Below, in pieces: positions 43,096-52,070 of a stretch of 64,000 nucleotides of DNA. Positions within the stretch are counted from its first letter, which is position 1, and the number at the start of each line of letters is the position of its first letter. The notes below the pieces were generated by a model. That model ran no database searches. It was not told where the DNA came from and was given only the letters and a program-made list of their open reading frames with translations. The translations under genes and the position numbers were made by a program. This stretch comes from Streptomyces sp. ISL-100 (GTDB lineage Bacteria; Actinomycetota; Actinomycetes; Streptomycetales; Streptomycetaceae): contig NZ_JAGGOK010000046.1 in assembly GCF_018614615.1 (NCBI RefSeq), positions 52,226-116,225 on the forward strand. The letters are read 5' to 3'.

Positions 43096-44442
43096 TTGAG
43101 CACCGAGCTTCTGGCACCTCTTGACCTGGCGTTCTGGCACCTCGAATCCACCGAACATCCCATGCATCTCGGCGCGCTCGCCTTCTTCGAGGGCGGAGGC
43201 GAGAGCAAGGTCGACGGTGAGTCAGTCGCGAAGCTGCTCGCCGAGCGGGCCGCCGCGATCCCCCGGCTGAGAATGCGCGTACGCGCCGTCCTGCTGCCCA
43301 TCGGCGGCGCGGCCTGGTCCGCGGCCAAGGACTTCGACGTACGCCGCCACGTCCGGCAGATCAGGCTCCCCGACGGCGGCTTCGAGGCCCACGCCACCCA
43401 CATCGCCGGGGAACTGATGGAACAGCCGCTCGAACGCGGCCTGCCGCCCTGGGAGATGTACGTCCTGACCGCCGCGGAGTCCGGCACGTTCGCCGTACTC
43501 GTCAAGCTGCATCACGCCCTGGCCGACGGCATGCGCGCCGTCGCCATCGGGGCCGGCATCTTCGACCAGATCGCGGGCGCGCGGGCGGCGGGCGCCCGGC
43601 GGGAGCGCAGCGTGCCGCCCCGGTCCTGGCTGCCGGGGCCGCACCAGGTGGTGGGTTTTGCCCGCGACCGGCTCGAGGAGGTGGGCCGGGCGGTCGGCAT
43701 CGGCGCGTCCGTGATGCGGGCCAGCAGGTTCGATCTGTGGGGGGCGAGTGCCTTCGCGGCGGGGTCCAGCGGCACACGTCGGCTCGGCACCGCCGTGCTC
43801 TCCCTCGACGACGTGCTGAAGATCCGCAGGGTGGCGGGCGGGACAGCGAACGATGTGCTGCTCGCCGTGGTCGCCGGCGGTCTGCGCCGGTGGATGCTGG
43901 AGCGCGGCGAACCGCTGCCCGGCGCCGACCCGCGCGCCCTGGTGCCGGTGTCCCGGCGCCGTCCCGGAAGCGGCGCGGCCTCCGGCAACAAACTCTCGGC
44001 GTACCTCGTGGGGCTGCCCGTCTCCGAGCCCGACGCCTGGGCGCGGCTCGCCTCGGTGCGCCGGGCCATGGACCGCAACAAGGCCGAGGGGCCGGGGCGC
44101 GGCGCCGGAGCGGTCGCCGTACTGGCCGACCACCTCCCGCCGCTCGCCCACCGGTTCGGCGCCCCGATCGCGGGCAACGCGGCCCGCATGCTCTTCGACG
44201 TACTCGTCACGAGCGTGCCGCTGCCCCGCTCCACGCTCTCCCTGGGCGGCAGCCCGCTGCGCGCGATCTACCCGATGGCGCCGCTGGCGCGCGGTCAGTC
44301 CCTGGCCGTCGCCCTGACGACGTACGGCGGCCAGGTGCACGTCGGTCTCGTCGCGGACGCCAAGGCGGTCCCCGACCTGGACCGGCTGGCCGGGAGCATG
44401 ACCGACGAGCTGGCAGCCCTGCTGCGGGCCGCCACGGGCTGA
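43096..44442 (+). CDS. Wax ester synthase / diacylglycerol acyltransferase (WS/DGAT)
   Basis: The 448-aa bifunctional acyltransferase has the HHxxxDG active-site motif in KLHHALADGMRA (about residues 137-148) and the second conserved block around NDVLLAVVAGGLRR. It esterifies acyl-CoA with diacylglycerol or fatty alcohols to make storage lipid. The start is TTG 43096 (STELLAPLDLAFWHLES) with GTGAGGG upstream, which matches the usual N-terminus of the family. The downstream glycosylase gene begins 14 bases after its stop. Confidence 0.93.
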   Translation: MSTELLAPLDLAFWHLESTEHPMHLGALAFFEGGGESKVDGESVAKLLAERAAAIPRLRMRVRAVLLPIGGAAWSAAKDFDVRRHVRQIRLPDGGFEAHATHIAGELMEQPLERGLPPWEMYVLTAAESGTFAVLVKLHHALADGMRAVAIGAGIFDQIAGARAAGARRERSVPPRSWLPGPHQVVGFARDRLEEVGRAVGIGASVMRASRFDLWGASAFAAGSSGTRRLGTAVLSLDDVLKIRRVAGGTANDVLLAVVAGGLRRWMLERGEPLPGADPRALVPVSRRRPGSGAASGNKLSAYLVGLPVSEPDAWARLASVRRAMDRNKAEGPGRGAGAVAVLADHLPPLAHRFGAPIAGNAARMLFDVLVTSVPLPRSTLSLGGSPLRAIYPMAPLARGQSLAVALTTYGGQVHVGLVADAKAVPDLDRLAGSMTDELAALLRAATG

Positions 44443-44456
44443 GGCAGGCTGGGTAC

Positions 44457-45317
44457 ATGCCTGAGCTGCCGGAAGTCGAAGCGCTGAGGGAGTTCCTCGA
44501 CGAGCACCTGGTCCGCCGGGAGATCGCACGGGTCGTCCCGGTCGCGGTCAGTGTCCTCAAGACGTACGACCCGCCGCCCTCGGCGCTGGAAGGCGCCGCG
44601 GTCACCGCCGTCGGCCGGCACGGCAAGTTCCTCGACATCAGCGCGGGCGGTCTGCACCTGGTCACCCACCTCGCCCGGGCGGGCTGGCTCCGCTGGAAGG
44701 ACGACCTGCCGGCCGAACCGCCGCGCCCGGGCAAGGGGCCGCTCGCGCTGCGCGTCGCCCTTGCGGACGGCGCGGGCTTCGACCTCACGGAGGCCGGCAC
44801 GAAGAAGAGCCTCGCCGTGTACGTCGTACGCGACCCGGCAGACGTGCCGGGCATCGCGCGCCTGGGCCCCGATCCGCTGGCCGAGGGCTTCGGGCGCGAC
44901 CGGTTCGCGGAGCTGCTGAAAGGGGAACGCCGGCAGCTCAAGGGCGCGTTGCGCGACCAGAGCCTGATCGCCGGAATCGGCAATGCGTACAGCGACGAGA
45001 TTCTGCACGCGGCGAAGATGTCACCCTTCAAGCCCGTCGCGAACCTGTCCGAGGACGAGATCACCATCCTGTACGAGGCGCTGCGCGCTACCCTCGCCGA
45101 GGCCGTCGAGCGCACGCGCGGCGTCGCGGCGGGGCGGTTGAAGGCGGAGAAGAAGAGCGGGCTGCGGGTCCACGGCCGGACGGGGGAGTCCTGCCCGGTC
45201 TGCGGCGACACGATCCGCGAAGTGTCGTTCAGCGACTCGTCGTTGCAGTACTGCCCCACCTGCCAGACGGGCGGCAAGCCGCTGGCGGACCGCAGGCTGT
45301 CGCGGCTGCTCAAGTAG
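44457..45317 (+). CDS. Fpg/Nei family DNA glycosylase
   Basis: The 286-aa DNA repair enzyme starts PELPEVEALREFLDEHLVRR; after Met removal, Pro1 and Glu2 are the catalytic pair of the family. The helix-two-turn-helix region is DQSLIAGIGNAYSDEILHAA, and the C-terminal zinc finger is CPVCG...CPTCQ. It excises oxidised bases and nicks the backbone. The usual Fpg residues are present, but the Fpg/Nei subtype cannot be fixed by eye. ATG 44457 is the conserved start; the frame stays open far upstream inside the WS/DGAT gene. Confidence 0.94.
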   Translation: MPELPEVEALREFLDEHLVRREIARVVPVAVSVLKTYDPPPSALEGAAVTAVGRHGKFLDISAGGLHLVTHLARAGWLRWKDDLPAEPPRPGKGPLALRVALADGAGFDLTEAGTKKSLAVYVVRDPADVPGIARLGPDPLAEGFGRDRFAELLKGERRQLKGALRDQSLIAGIGNAYSDEILHAAKMSPFKPVANLSEDEITILYEALRATLAEAVERTRGVAAGRLKAEKKSGLRVHGRTGESCPVCGDTIREVSFSDSSLQYCPTCQTGGKPLADRRLSRLLK

Positions 45318-45642
45318 CGCCGGTGGCGCGGGCGCCATGGTGCGTGCGGTTCCGCACGCGGACGGTGTGTCCGGTACGGGCACCAGCCGTCGGGCGCAGC
45401 ACCGTGCGCCCCGCACGGTCATCGTGCGTTCGGTACGGTCGCCGTGCGTCCGGGGCTGCGGCATGTGCGTCGGGCCGGGCAGCGCCGGCCGCCCCGCGCG
45501 GCCGCCACACGCCGCATCGTGCGTTCGGGTCGGCACCGCAGCGTGCGTCCCGCGCGGGCGTAATCCTTCCGCCGCGCGCATACAGCCCGTCCGGCGATTG
45601 AGGACAAGCGAGGCCGGAGGCCGCGCAACCGTGCCTCGCGCG
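45318..45642. repeat. Gene-free stretch with irregular GTGCGT repeats
   Basis: No credible gene. The motif GTGCGT occurs six times between about 45340 and 45545, and CATCGTGCGTTCGG occurs twice exactly (near 45421 and 45517), with inverted relatives such as CCGCACGG. The end (about 45588-45606) holds a partial copy of the CGTCCGGCGATTGAGGA dispersed repeat also found at 54101. Confidence 0.5.
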
Positions 45643-46335
45643 TCACGCCTCGATGGTGACCAGGCGTCTTCCGTCCAGCGTGCGGACCTCGAAGCGGTCG
45701 ATCTCGGTGTCGGACAGCGCCGCGCCGCCTTCTGTGCGTAGTGGCTCCTCGTGGCCCGGGACGCCCGGCATGCCGTAACCGCCCTCCGGCACCGCCCAGG
45801 TCGTGACCGTCTGCTCCTCACCGTCCTTGCCGATGGCGATCAGTTCGCAGGTCAGCGGGCCTTTGACCCGCGCGAGTTCGAGGCCCACCCCCGACCCCCA
45901 GCCGCGCTCCCTCAGGGCGACCGACGCCGAGACGCCGGAGGCCGGGTCGGTGGCGGCGTACCGCTGCACCGTGCCGTCGCCGTCGCCGTCGGCGGCCCCC
46001 GGCTGAAGGGCCAGCGCCGCCGCCGGACCGGCGATGATCAGCGCAGCCGCCGCGGCGACCAGCCGCATCCGGCGCCTGCCGCGCTGCCGGCGCCCGGCCT
46101 CCACCCTGTCGAGCAGCCGGTCCAGCAGCCCGGGCGTGGGCCTCTCGGCCAGTACTACGCCGGCGCCGGGATGGGCGTACGCGGCCAGCGTCGACTCGAG
46201 CGCGGCGAACTCGCTGAGCCGCACGGCGCACGTCGCGCAGTCGGCCAGATGTTCCTCGAAGCGGAACGAATCCGCTGGATCGAGGACGCCGAGCGCGTAC
46301 GCTCCGACGTCCCGATGCCGCTGGTTCGTGCTCAT
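45643..46335 (-). CDS. Anti-sigma factor, zf-HC2 and one TM helix
   Basis: The 230-aa product has an N-terminal zinc-associated anti-sigma motif: H (DVGAYALGVLD), then FEEHLADCATCAVRLSEF, which carries the H-x3-C-x2-C signature. A transmembrane helix (RLVAAAAALIIAGPAAALAL) lies at about residues 90-115, and the outer domain is an RsgI/anti-sigma K-like region with VTTWAVPEGGYG. It holds an ECF sigma factor at the membrane. No sigma gene is adjacent; the nearest is at 52071-52613, same strand, with a LytTR/SSS block in between. ATG 46335. Confidence 0.82.
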   Translation of the reverse strand: MSTNQRHRDVGAYALGVLDPADSFRFEEHLADCATCAVRLSEFAALESTLAAYAHPGAGVVLAERPTPGLLDRLLDRVEAGRRQRGRRRMRLVAAAAALIIAGPAAALALQPGAADGDGDGTVQRYAATDPASGVSASVALRERGWGSGVGLELARVKGPLTCELIAIGKDGEEQTVTTWAVPEGGYGMPGVPGHEEPLRTEGGAALSDTEIDRFEVRTLDGRRLVTIEA

Positions 46336-46510
46336 GGGGCAATTCCTAGGGGTCTCGCGTGGTTCGTGGGGTAACCGACCGGTCATCCTCAGGTACGCAA
46401 TCCATGGGGTTTCTGCTCACGCGAACAGGGGATCCCGCCGGATTCCACCGGATTCCCGCGTCGTCCAGAGGTTCTTGTGGGGCGCGGTGCGGTCCCCGCA
46501 GAATGTGCGG

Positions 46511-46708
46511 GTGACAGGTGGGCATGTGGAGCTGCTGCTGGGCGCGTACGTCCTCGACGCACTGCCGGCCGGCGAGGACGCGGAGGTCGCCTCCCACCTC
46601 GGACAGTGCGACCTGTGCCGCACCGCCTACCTCGAAGTGGCCGACGCCGCCACGCTGCTCGCGCTGTTCTCGGCCGACGATCTGGCGGCGGGCCCCGAGG
46701 ACGTCTGA
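46511..46708 (+). CDS. Short zf-HC2-like anti-sigma-type protein
   Basis: A 65-aa product: VELLLGAYVLDALPAGEDAE then HLGQCDLCRTAYLEVAD, the H-x3-C-x2-C zinc motif of anti-sigma factors, without any membrane segment. The start is GTG 46511 (or GTG 46505). It is divergent from the full-length anti-sigma gene and could be a soluble relative or a truncated copy; its residues resemble the N-terminus of that neighbour. It is 62 nt upstream of the LytTR regulator gene. Confidence 0.7.
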   Translation: MTGGHVELLLGAYVLDALPAGEDAEVASHLGQCDLCRTAYLEVADAATLLALFSADDLAAGPEDV

Positions 46709-46769
46709 AGGCAGTCGCGAACCGGACCCGTATGTCCAGGTCACCCGACCTGCTCCTACACTCCGGACC

Positions 46770-47531
46770 ATGTTGCGTGCACTGGCTGTCGACGACGAAC
46801 GACCGGCGCTGGAGGAACTCCTCTACCTGCTGCGCGCCGACCCCCGCGTCAGCAGCGCCGAAGGGGCCACCGACGCCACCGAGACCCTCCGCCGGATCAA
46901 CCGCGCACTCGACGCGGGGCCGGACGGCGACGACGCCATCGACGTCGTCTTCCTCGACATCCACATGGCCGGACTCACCGGCCTCGACGTCGCAAGACTC
47001 CTCGCCGGTTTCGCCCGCCCGCCGCTCATCGTCTTCGTCACCGCCCACGAGGGCTTCGCCGTCCAGGCCTTCGACCTGAAGGCCGTCGACTACGTCCTCA
47101 AGCCGGTACGCCGCGAACGCCTCGCCGAAGCCGTACGCCGCGTCTGCGACCAGGTCGACGCGAGCCCCCCGCCGGCCGTCCCGTCGCAGACCCCGGCCGC
47201 CGACCAGATCCCGGTCGAACTGGGCGGAGTTACTCGCTTCATCCCGATCGACGACATCGCGTACGTCGAGGCACAGGGCGACTACGCCCGCCTCCACACG
47301 CCCGCCGGCAGCCACCTCGTACGCATCCCGCTCTCCACCCTGGAAGAACGCTGGGCGGCCCGCGGCTTCGTCCGGATCCACCGGCGCCACCTCGTCGCCC
47401 TCGGCCGCATCGACGAACTGCGGCTGGACGCGGGGGCGACGACCGTACGCGTCGGCGACGCCGAACTCGCGGTGAGCCGCCGCCACGCGCGCGAACTACG
47501 TGACCTGCTGATGCGCCGGGCACGCGGCTGA
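46770..47531 (+). CDS. LytTR-family response regulator
   Basis: The 253-aa product has a receiver domain (residues 1-125; LAVDDERPALEELLYLL, phospho-Asp in VVFLDIHMAG, switch Thr in VFVTAHEG, Lys in VLKPV) and a C-terminal LytTR DNA-binding domain (~150-250; FIPIDDIAYVEAQGDYARLHT, GFVRIHRRHLV). It likely pairs with the LytS kinase encoded at 50153-51397, and the genes between them encode a DUF485 protein and a solute symporter, their probable targets. ATG 46770. Confidence 0.92.
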   Translation: MLRALAVDDERPALEELLYLLRADPRVSSAEGATDATETLRRINRALDAGPDGDDAIDVVFLDIHMAGLTGLDVARLLAGFARPPLIVFVTAHEGFAVQAFDLKAVDYVLKPVRRERLAEAVRRVCDQVDASPPPAVPSQTPAADQIPVELGGVTRFIPIDDIAYVEAQGDYARLHTPAGSHLVRIPLSTLEERWAARGFVRIHRRHLVALGRIDELRLDAGATTVRVGDAELAVSRRHARELRDLLMRRARG

Positions 47532-47574
47532 CGGCCGACCGCTGACGGCTGACGGCTGACGGCCGACCGCTGAC
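47526..47574. repeat. 7-bp tandem repeat at the LytTR stop
   Basis: Seven units of the type GGCTGAC/GGCCGAC/CGCTGAC follow one another. The TGA of the first unit is the LytTR stop codon. The units are non-coding. Confidence 0.85.
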
Positions 47575-47695
47575 CTGCCCCGGGCCGCCGTTCGCCGCCG
47601 TACAGCTGCCGCCTGCCGCACCTGATCCGCTGACGGCCGTACGGCCCCCGCGCACCGCCTACGCTCGGTCGGGCCACCCGTCACAAGGAGCCCGG

Positions 47696-47974
47696 ATGTC
47701 CGAACTCGACGCGTTGCTGGAGGAACTCCGCGGTCTGCCGCCGACCCGGCCGTCCGACGCGCGCGACCTCGAAGCGCTGCTGACCAGGGTCAAGAGCGCG
47801 GCGGGCCGCTGGGCGGATGTGCTGGACGAGGTGCGGGAGTCCGCACAGAGCATCGCGGGTCCGCGCACCGCCGCCGCCCTGGAGATCGCCTTCCGCAGGG
47901 CCGAGGAATCGTACGTCGAGCTGGAATTCGCGCTGAACGACTGCGGCCGAAGCGGCCAAAAGCCCTCCCGCTGA
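47696..47974 (+). CDS. Small helical protein (92 aa), unknown
   Basis: ATG 47696 follows AAGGAG. The product is a soluble all-helical protein (SELDALLEELRGL, DLEALLTRVKSAAGRWADVLDEV, RRAEESYVELEFALND). No named family recognised. It lies between the regulator and the transporter genes, all on one strand, so it may be part of that operon. Confidence 0.7.
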   Translation: MSELDALLEELRGLPPTRPSDARDLEALLTRVKSAAGRWADVLDEVRESAQSIAGPRTAAALEIAFRRAEESYVELEFALNDCGRSGQKPSR

Positions 47975-48013
47975 CCCTACCGACCGTAATCACCGCTGCG
48001 TAGACTCGCGCCG

Positions 48014-48430
48014 ATGTCCGCAGATCAGCCGCTCCCGGATCAACCGTCCCCAGATCGGCCACCGCCCCGCCGCGAAACCGTCACCGGCGTGCCCCGCAGC
48101 GCCCGGCGTCCCCCCGGACATGCCCCGGCGCGCTCCGAGATCACCGAGCAGACGACCCTGGGTGCGACGTACGTACGCTCCCTGATGCGCAGCCAGCTGC
48201 GAACGGCGCTGATCTCGCTGGGGGCGCTCGTGCTGCTCGTCGGCTCGCTGCCGCTGCTGTTCTCGCTCCCGGAGGTCTTCTCCGCCTCCGACCTGCCGTC
48301 GCCCGCGCCCTTCGTCTGGGTCGTGCTCGGCGTGGCGGTCTACCCGGTCATGTGGCTGATCGCCCGCTGGCACGTCCGGCGCGCGGAGCGCAACGAGCGC
48401 GCGTTCAGCAAGCTCGTCGAAGGGCGCTGA
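48014..48430 (+). CDS. DUF485-like small membrane protein
   Basis: The 138-aa product has two transmembrane helices (LISLGALVLLVGSLPLLF and FVWVVLGVAVYPVMWLIA) after a 60-residue polar N-terminus. DUF485-type proteins are encoded directly upstream of sodium/acetate-type symporters, and here the symporter gene starts eight bases downstream. It probably assists or stabilises the symporter. Confidence 0.75.
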   Translation: MSADQPLPDQPSPDRPPPRRETVTGVPRSARRPPGHAPARSEITEQTTLGATYVRSLMRSQLRTALISLGALVLLVGSLPLLFSLPEVFSASDLPSPAPFVWVVLGVAVYPVMWLIARWHVRRAERNERAFSKLVEGR

Positions 48431-48437
48431 CCGCACT

Positions 48438-50156
48438 GTGAACCAGGCGTACGCCGTGGCCGCCGTCACTGTCGTCGTGCTCGCCACCGTGCTCATCGGC
48501 GGGCTCGGCCTGCGCATATCCCGGACCACCTCCGACTTCTACGTCGCCTCCCGCAGCGTCAAGCCGGGCCTCAACGCCGCCGCCATCAGCGGCGAGTACC
48601 TGTCCGCCGCCTCCTTCCTCGGCGTCGCGGGACTCGTTCTCCTCCAGGGCCCCGAAATGCTCTGGTACCCGGTCGGCTACACCGCCGGGTATCTCGTCCT
48701 CCTGGTCCTCGTGGCCGCCCCGCTGCGCCGCTCAGGGGCGTACACCCTCTCCGACTTCGCCGAGGCCCGCCTCGAATCGCCGCAGGTCCGCAGGCTCGCC
48801 AGCCTCTTCGTCGTCGGCATCGGGTGGCTCTACCTGCTGCCCCAGCTCCAGGGCGCGGGCCTGACCCTGGAGATACTCACCGGCGCACCCGACTGGGTCG
48901 GCGGCCTTGTCGTGGCGCTCGTCGTGACGGGGGCGGTGGCGGCGGGCGGGATGCGCAGCATCACCTTCGTGCAGGCATTCCAGTACTGGCTCAAGCTCAC
49001 CGCACTGCTCGTTCCCGCCCTCTTCCTCGTCGTCGCGTGGCTGGGGGACGACGCGCCGCGCGCCCGGTTCGCCGAGCCCGCGACCTTCCGCGAGCACACG
49101 GTCGTAACGATCGACGACACCGTACGCATCGACCTCGCCCGGCCGCTGCGCGTCACCGTGACCGGGACCGTCGACGACCGCCGCCACGACCGCGAACCGG
49201 TCGCCCTCGACGCGGGCGTCCACCGCATCGGCGCGGGTACGGAGCTCGGCTTTCCCGCGCACGCCCAGGTCCCCGAGAAGGCGGGCGCCGAGCGGACGGG
49301 TGCGTCCAGCTGGTCCCAGCCGCTGGCCAGCAGCCGCGAGGAGCATCCGCTGTACGCGACGTACGGACTGATCCTCGCCACCTTCCTCGGCACCATGGGC
49401 CTGCCGCACGTTGCCGTGCGCTTCTACACCAGCCCCAACGGCACCGCCGCCCGCCGCACCACCCTCGTCGTCCTCGGCCTGATCGGCGCCTTCTACCTGC
49501 TGCCCCCGGTGTACGGCGCGCTCGGCCGGATCTACGCCCCCGAGCTGTCCCTGACCGGCGAGGCCGACGCCGCCGTTCTCGTTCTCCCCGACCGGATGAT
49601 CGGCGGCGTCGGCGGCGACCTGCTCGGGGCGCTGCTCGCGGGCGGGGCGTTCGCGGCGTTCCTGTCCACGGCGTCGGGGCTCACCATGTCCGTCGCGGGT
49701 GTCCTCACCCAGGACGTCCTCCCGTCCCGGGGCGTACGGCACTTCAGGCTCGCCACCGTCCTCGCGATGGCGGTGCCGCTCGGCCTGAGCATCGTGACGG
49801 TCAATGTGCCGGTCGCCGACGCGGTGGGCCTGGCGTTCGCCGTGTCCGCCTCCTCCTTCTGCCCGCTGCTCGTGCTCGGCATCTGGTGGCGGGGGCTCAC
49901 GCCGCCGGGCGCGGTGGCCGGGCTCGTCGTCGGCGGCGGCGCGGCGCTGACCGCGGTGATGGCGACCAGGGCGGGACTGCCGGCGGACGGCTGGTCGCAC
50001 TCGCTGCTGGCCTGGCCCGCGGTCTGGTCGGTGCCGCTCGGTTTCCTGACGATGGTGCTGGTGTCGCTGGCGACGCGTGAGCGTATACCTGCCGGGACCG
50101 CCGCCACCCTGGCCCGGCTGCACCTGCCGGAGGACCTCATGGGAGTGGAACGATGA
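48438..50156 (+). CDS. Sodium/solute symporter (SSS family, ActP-like)
   Basis: The 572-aa product has about 13 hydrophobic segments. Early SSS features are TTSDFYVASRSVKPGLNAAAISGEYLSAASFLG, and later GLPHVAVRFYT and GGAFAAFLSTASGLTMS. An extra ~90-residue soluble insert (about residues 205-300) sits in the middle. Related proteins carry acetate, pyruvate or other short acids with Na+. Regulation by the surrounding LytS/LytTR pair is likely, as in BtsSR- or YpdAB-controlled pyruvate systems. GTG 48438; its stop overlaps the kinase start (ATGA). Confidence 0.9.
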   Translation: MNQAYAVAAVTVVVLATVLIGGLGLRISRTTSDFYVASRSVKPGLNAAAISGEYLSAASFLGVAGLVLLQGPEMLWYPVGYTAGYLVLLVLVAAPLRRSGAYTLSDFAEARLESPQVRRLASLFVVGIGWLYLLPQLQGAGLTLEILTGAPDWVGGLVVALVVTGAVAAGGMRSITFVQAFQYWLKLTALLVPALFLVVAWLGDDAPRARFAEPATFREHTVVTIDDTVRIDLARPLRVTVTGTVDDRRHDREPVALDAGVHRIGAGTELGFPAHAQVPEKAGAERTGASSWSQPLASSREEHPLYATYGLILATFLGTMGLPHVAVRFYTSPNGTAARRTTLVVLGLIGAFYLLPPVYGALGRIYAPELSLTGEADAAVLVLPDRMIGGVGGDLLGALLAGGAFAAFLSTASGLTMSVAGVLTQDVLPSRGVRHFRLATVLAMAVPLGLSIVTVNVPVADAVGLAFAVSASSFCPLLVLGIWWRGLTPPGAVAGLVVGGGAALTAVMATRAGLPADGWSHSLLAWPAVWSVPLGFLTMVLVSLATRERIPAGTAATLARLHLPEDLMGVER

Positions 50157-51397
50157 CCGGGATAGAAATCGCTTCGCTGGCCGCCGCGGGCGCCGTACTC
50201 CTTGCCGCCGGCATCGTCCTCGGCCGCGTCACCGCCCGCCACGGCCGCGGCGAGGACCTCGACCTCGGTACGCCCGTCGAGCGCGCCACCTTCCACACCC
50301 TGCACACCGCCTCGCTCGCCGCGCCCCCGCTGCGCGCCGGCCTCACCGAGGACACCGCCCGCAAGGCCGCCCGCCGGCTGCGCTCCCTGCTCGGCACCGA
50401 AGCGCTGTGCCTCACCGACCGCGAGAGCGTGCTCGCTTGGGACGGGCCCGGCGGCGATCACCACAGGGAACTGGTGATGCGCCGCGTACGGGACATGCTC
50501 GACTCCGGGCGCAGCCAGAGCGTACGCAGCGACTGCGACGACCTTCAGTGCCCGCTGCGGTGGGTCGTGATCGCGCCGCTGACCGGCGAGGAGGGTGTGC
50601 TGGGCGCGCTCGTCGCGTACGGATCACGGGAGTCGGCGGTGCTGGTCCGGGCGGCCACCGAGGTGGCCCGCTGGGTGTCCGTACAACTGGAGCTGGCCGA
50701 GCTCGACCGTTCACGCACCCGGATCGTGGAGGCGGAGATCCGCGCCCTGCGCGCCCAGATATCGCCGCACTTCATCTTCAACTCGCTCGCCGCGATCGCA
50801 TCGTTCGTCCGTACCGACCCCGAGCGTGCCCGCGAACTGCTCCTCGAATTCGCCGACTTCACCCGCTACTCCTTCCGCCGGCACGGCGACTTCACCAACC
50901 TCGCCGACGAGCTGCGCTCTATCGAGCAGTACCTGGCGCTGGCAGGGGCCCGCTTCGGCGACCGCCTCAAGGTGACCCTCCAGGTCGCCCCCGAGGTGCT
51001 GCCCGTCGCGCTGCCGTTCCTCTGTCTCCAGCCGCTCGTGGAGAACGCCGTCAAGCACGGCCTCGAGGACTCCAGGGAGGAGTTCAAGGTCACCATCGCC
51101 GCCCAGGACGCCGGCGCCGAGGCCGTGGTCGTCATCGAGGACAACGGTGTCGGCATGGATCCCGAACGGCTGCGGCAGATCCTCGCGGGTGAGCACACCT
51201 CGTCGTCCGGCATCGGCCTGTCGAATGTCGACGACCGGCTGCGCCAGGTGTACGGGGACGACTACGGCCTCGTGATCGAGACGGGCGTGGGCGCGGGCAT
51301 GAAGATCACGCTGCGGTTTCCCAAGTACCGCGCGGGAGTGCACTCGTCGGCGCCCGCCGGACGCGACCGTGATCAGAAGAGGTGGATGGCGAGATGA
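50153..51397 (+). CDS. LytS-type sensor histidine kinase
   Basis: The 414-aa product has a single N-terminal membrane helix (ASLAAAGAVLLAAGIVLG), a GAF-like region (~60-180), and the His_kinase domain: phospho-His in LRAQISPHFIFNSLAAIASF, then PFLCLQPLVENAVKHGL (N box) and DNGVGMDP/SSGIGLSNVDDRL (G boxes). It forms a pair with the LytTR regulator of 46770-47531. The ATG overlaps the symporter stop. The last 25 bases overlap the convergent 51373-51885 gene. Confidence 0.92.
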   Translation: MTGIEIASLAAAGAVLLAAGIVLGRVTARHGRGEDLDLGTPVERATFHTLHTASLAAPPLRAGLTEDTARKAARRLRSLLGTEALCLTDRESVLAWDGPGGDHHRELVMRRVRDMLDSGRSQSVRSDCDDLQCPLRWVVIAPLTGEEGVLGALVAYGSRESAVLVRAATEVARWVSVQLELAELDRSRTRIVEAEIRALRAQISPHFIFNSLAAIASFVRTDPERARELLLEFADFTRYSFRRHGDFTNLADELRSIEQYLALAGARFGDRLKVTLQVAPEVLPVALPFLCLQPLVENAVKHGLEDSREEFKVTIAAQDAGAEAVVVIEDNGVGMDPERLRQILAGEHTSSSGIGLSNVDDRLRQVYGDDYGLVIETGVGAGMKITLRFPKYRAGVHSSAPAGRDRDQKRWMAR

Positions 51398-51885
51398 CCG
51401 AGCGGCAGGCCCAACTGCCAGGCCGGGGTCCACACCCGATCGCTCTCGTCCACGCCGAGATCCGCCGCCTGGTGCGAGGGGATCGCGCCGCCGAGATCGG
51501 TGGCGAGGAGTTCCGTCCCGCTGAGCCATCGCCATGAGGCCAGGGCCAGTTCGAGATCCGGGCTGGCTTCTTCCCGGCGGCTGTCGGTGGCGGTGCGGTC
51601 GGCGAGCCCTTCCCGTACCCACGTCTCCCAGGGGTGACCGTACGCGGTGAGCGAAAGCCACTCGTCGAGGCTGGAGACGACGCGGATGCCGGACAGCTCG
51701 TCCGAGCTGTCGGACAGATAGATGGTGAGCGCCAGGGTCTCCCGGCCGGCCCGGAACTCGATCGTGCCGGGCGCGATCAGATTGCCCGTGCGGAGCAGCT
51801 CGTCGGCGATGTACTCGGCGTACAGCCAAGCCATCGGTACCGCGAGCCTTTCTCCGCTGGTGCCATTCGTACTCTCGGGCAGCAC
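51373..51885 (-). CDS. Hypothetical protein (170 aa)
   Basis: The start is GTG 51885, chosen because AAGGTGGAG lies four bases upstream; ATG 51834 (MAWLYAEYIADE) is another option. The soluble acidic product contains FRAGRETLALTIYLSDSSDEL and a Trp-rich second half (EWLSLTAYGHPWETWVREGL). No membrane segment or known motif is seen, and the family is unknown. Its stop lies within the 3' end of the LytS gene on the other strand. Confidence 0.6.
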   Translation of the reverse strand: MLPESTNGTSGERLAVPMAWLYAEYIADELLRTGNLIAPGTIEFRAGRETLALTIYLSDSSDELSGIRVVSSLDEWLSLTAYGHPWETWVREGLADRTATDSRREEASPDLELALASWRWLSGTELLATDLGGAIPSHQAADLGVDESDRVWTPAWQLGLPLGHLAIHLF

Positions 51886-52070
51886 AGCACTCCACCTTCT
51901 CCCGGACGGATCTGTTCTGTTTCTTCGGGGCACCGCCGAGCCTTCACTCTCACAGACGCACAGCGTGCCGTCTTTACTCAACTTGACGCTGAGGTTTCGA
52001 AATCGGCCTGCTCTGCACGGGTACGGAGGGTGAAGATTTTGACCTGCGGGGCGGGTGGGACGAAGGTGCC

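Noticed and set aside
47526..47574. CRISPR-like array
   Set aside because: Units are 7 bp, contiguous and without spacers; it is a simple tandem repeat.
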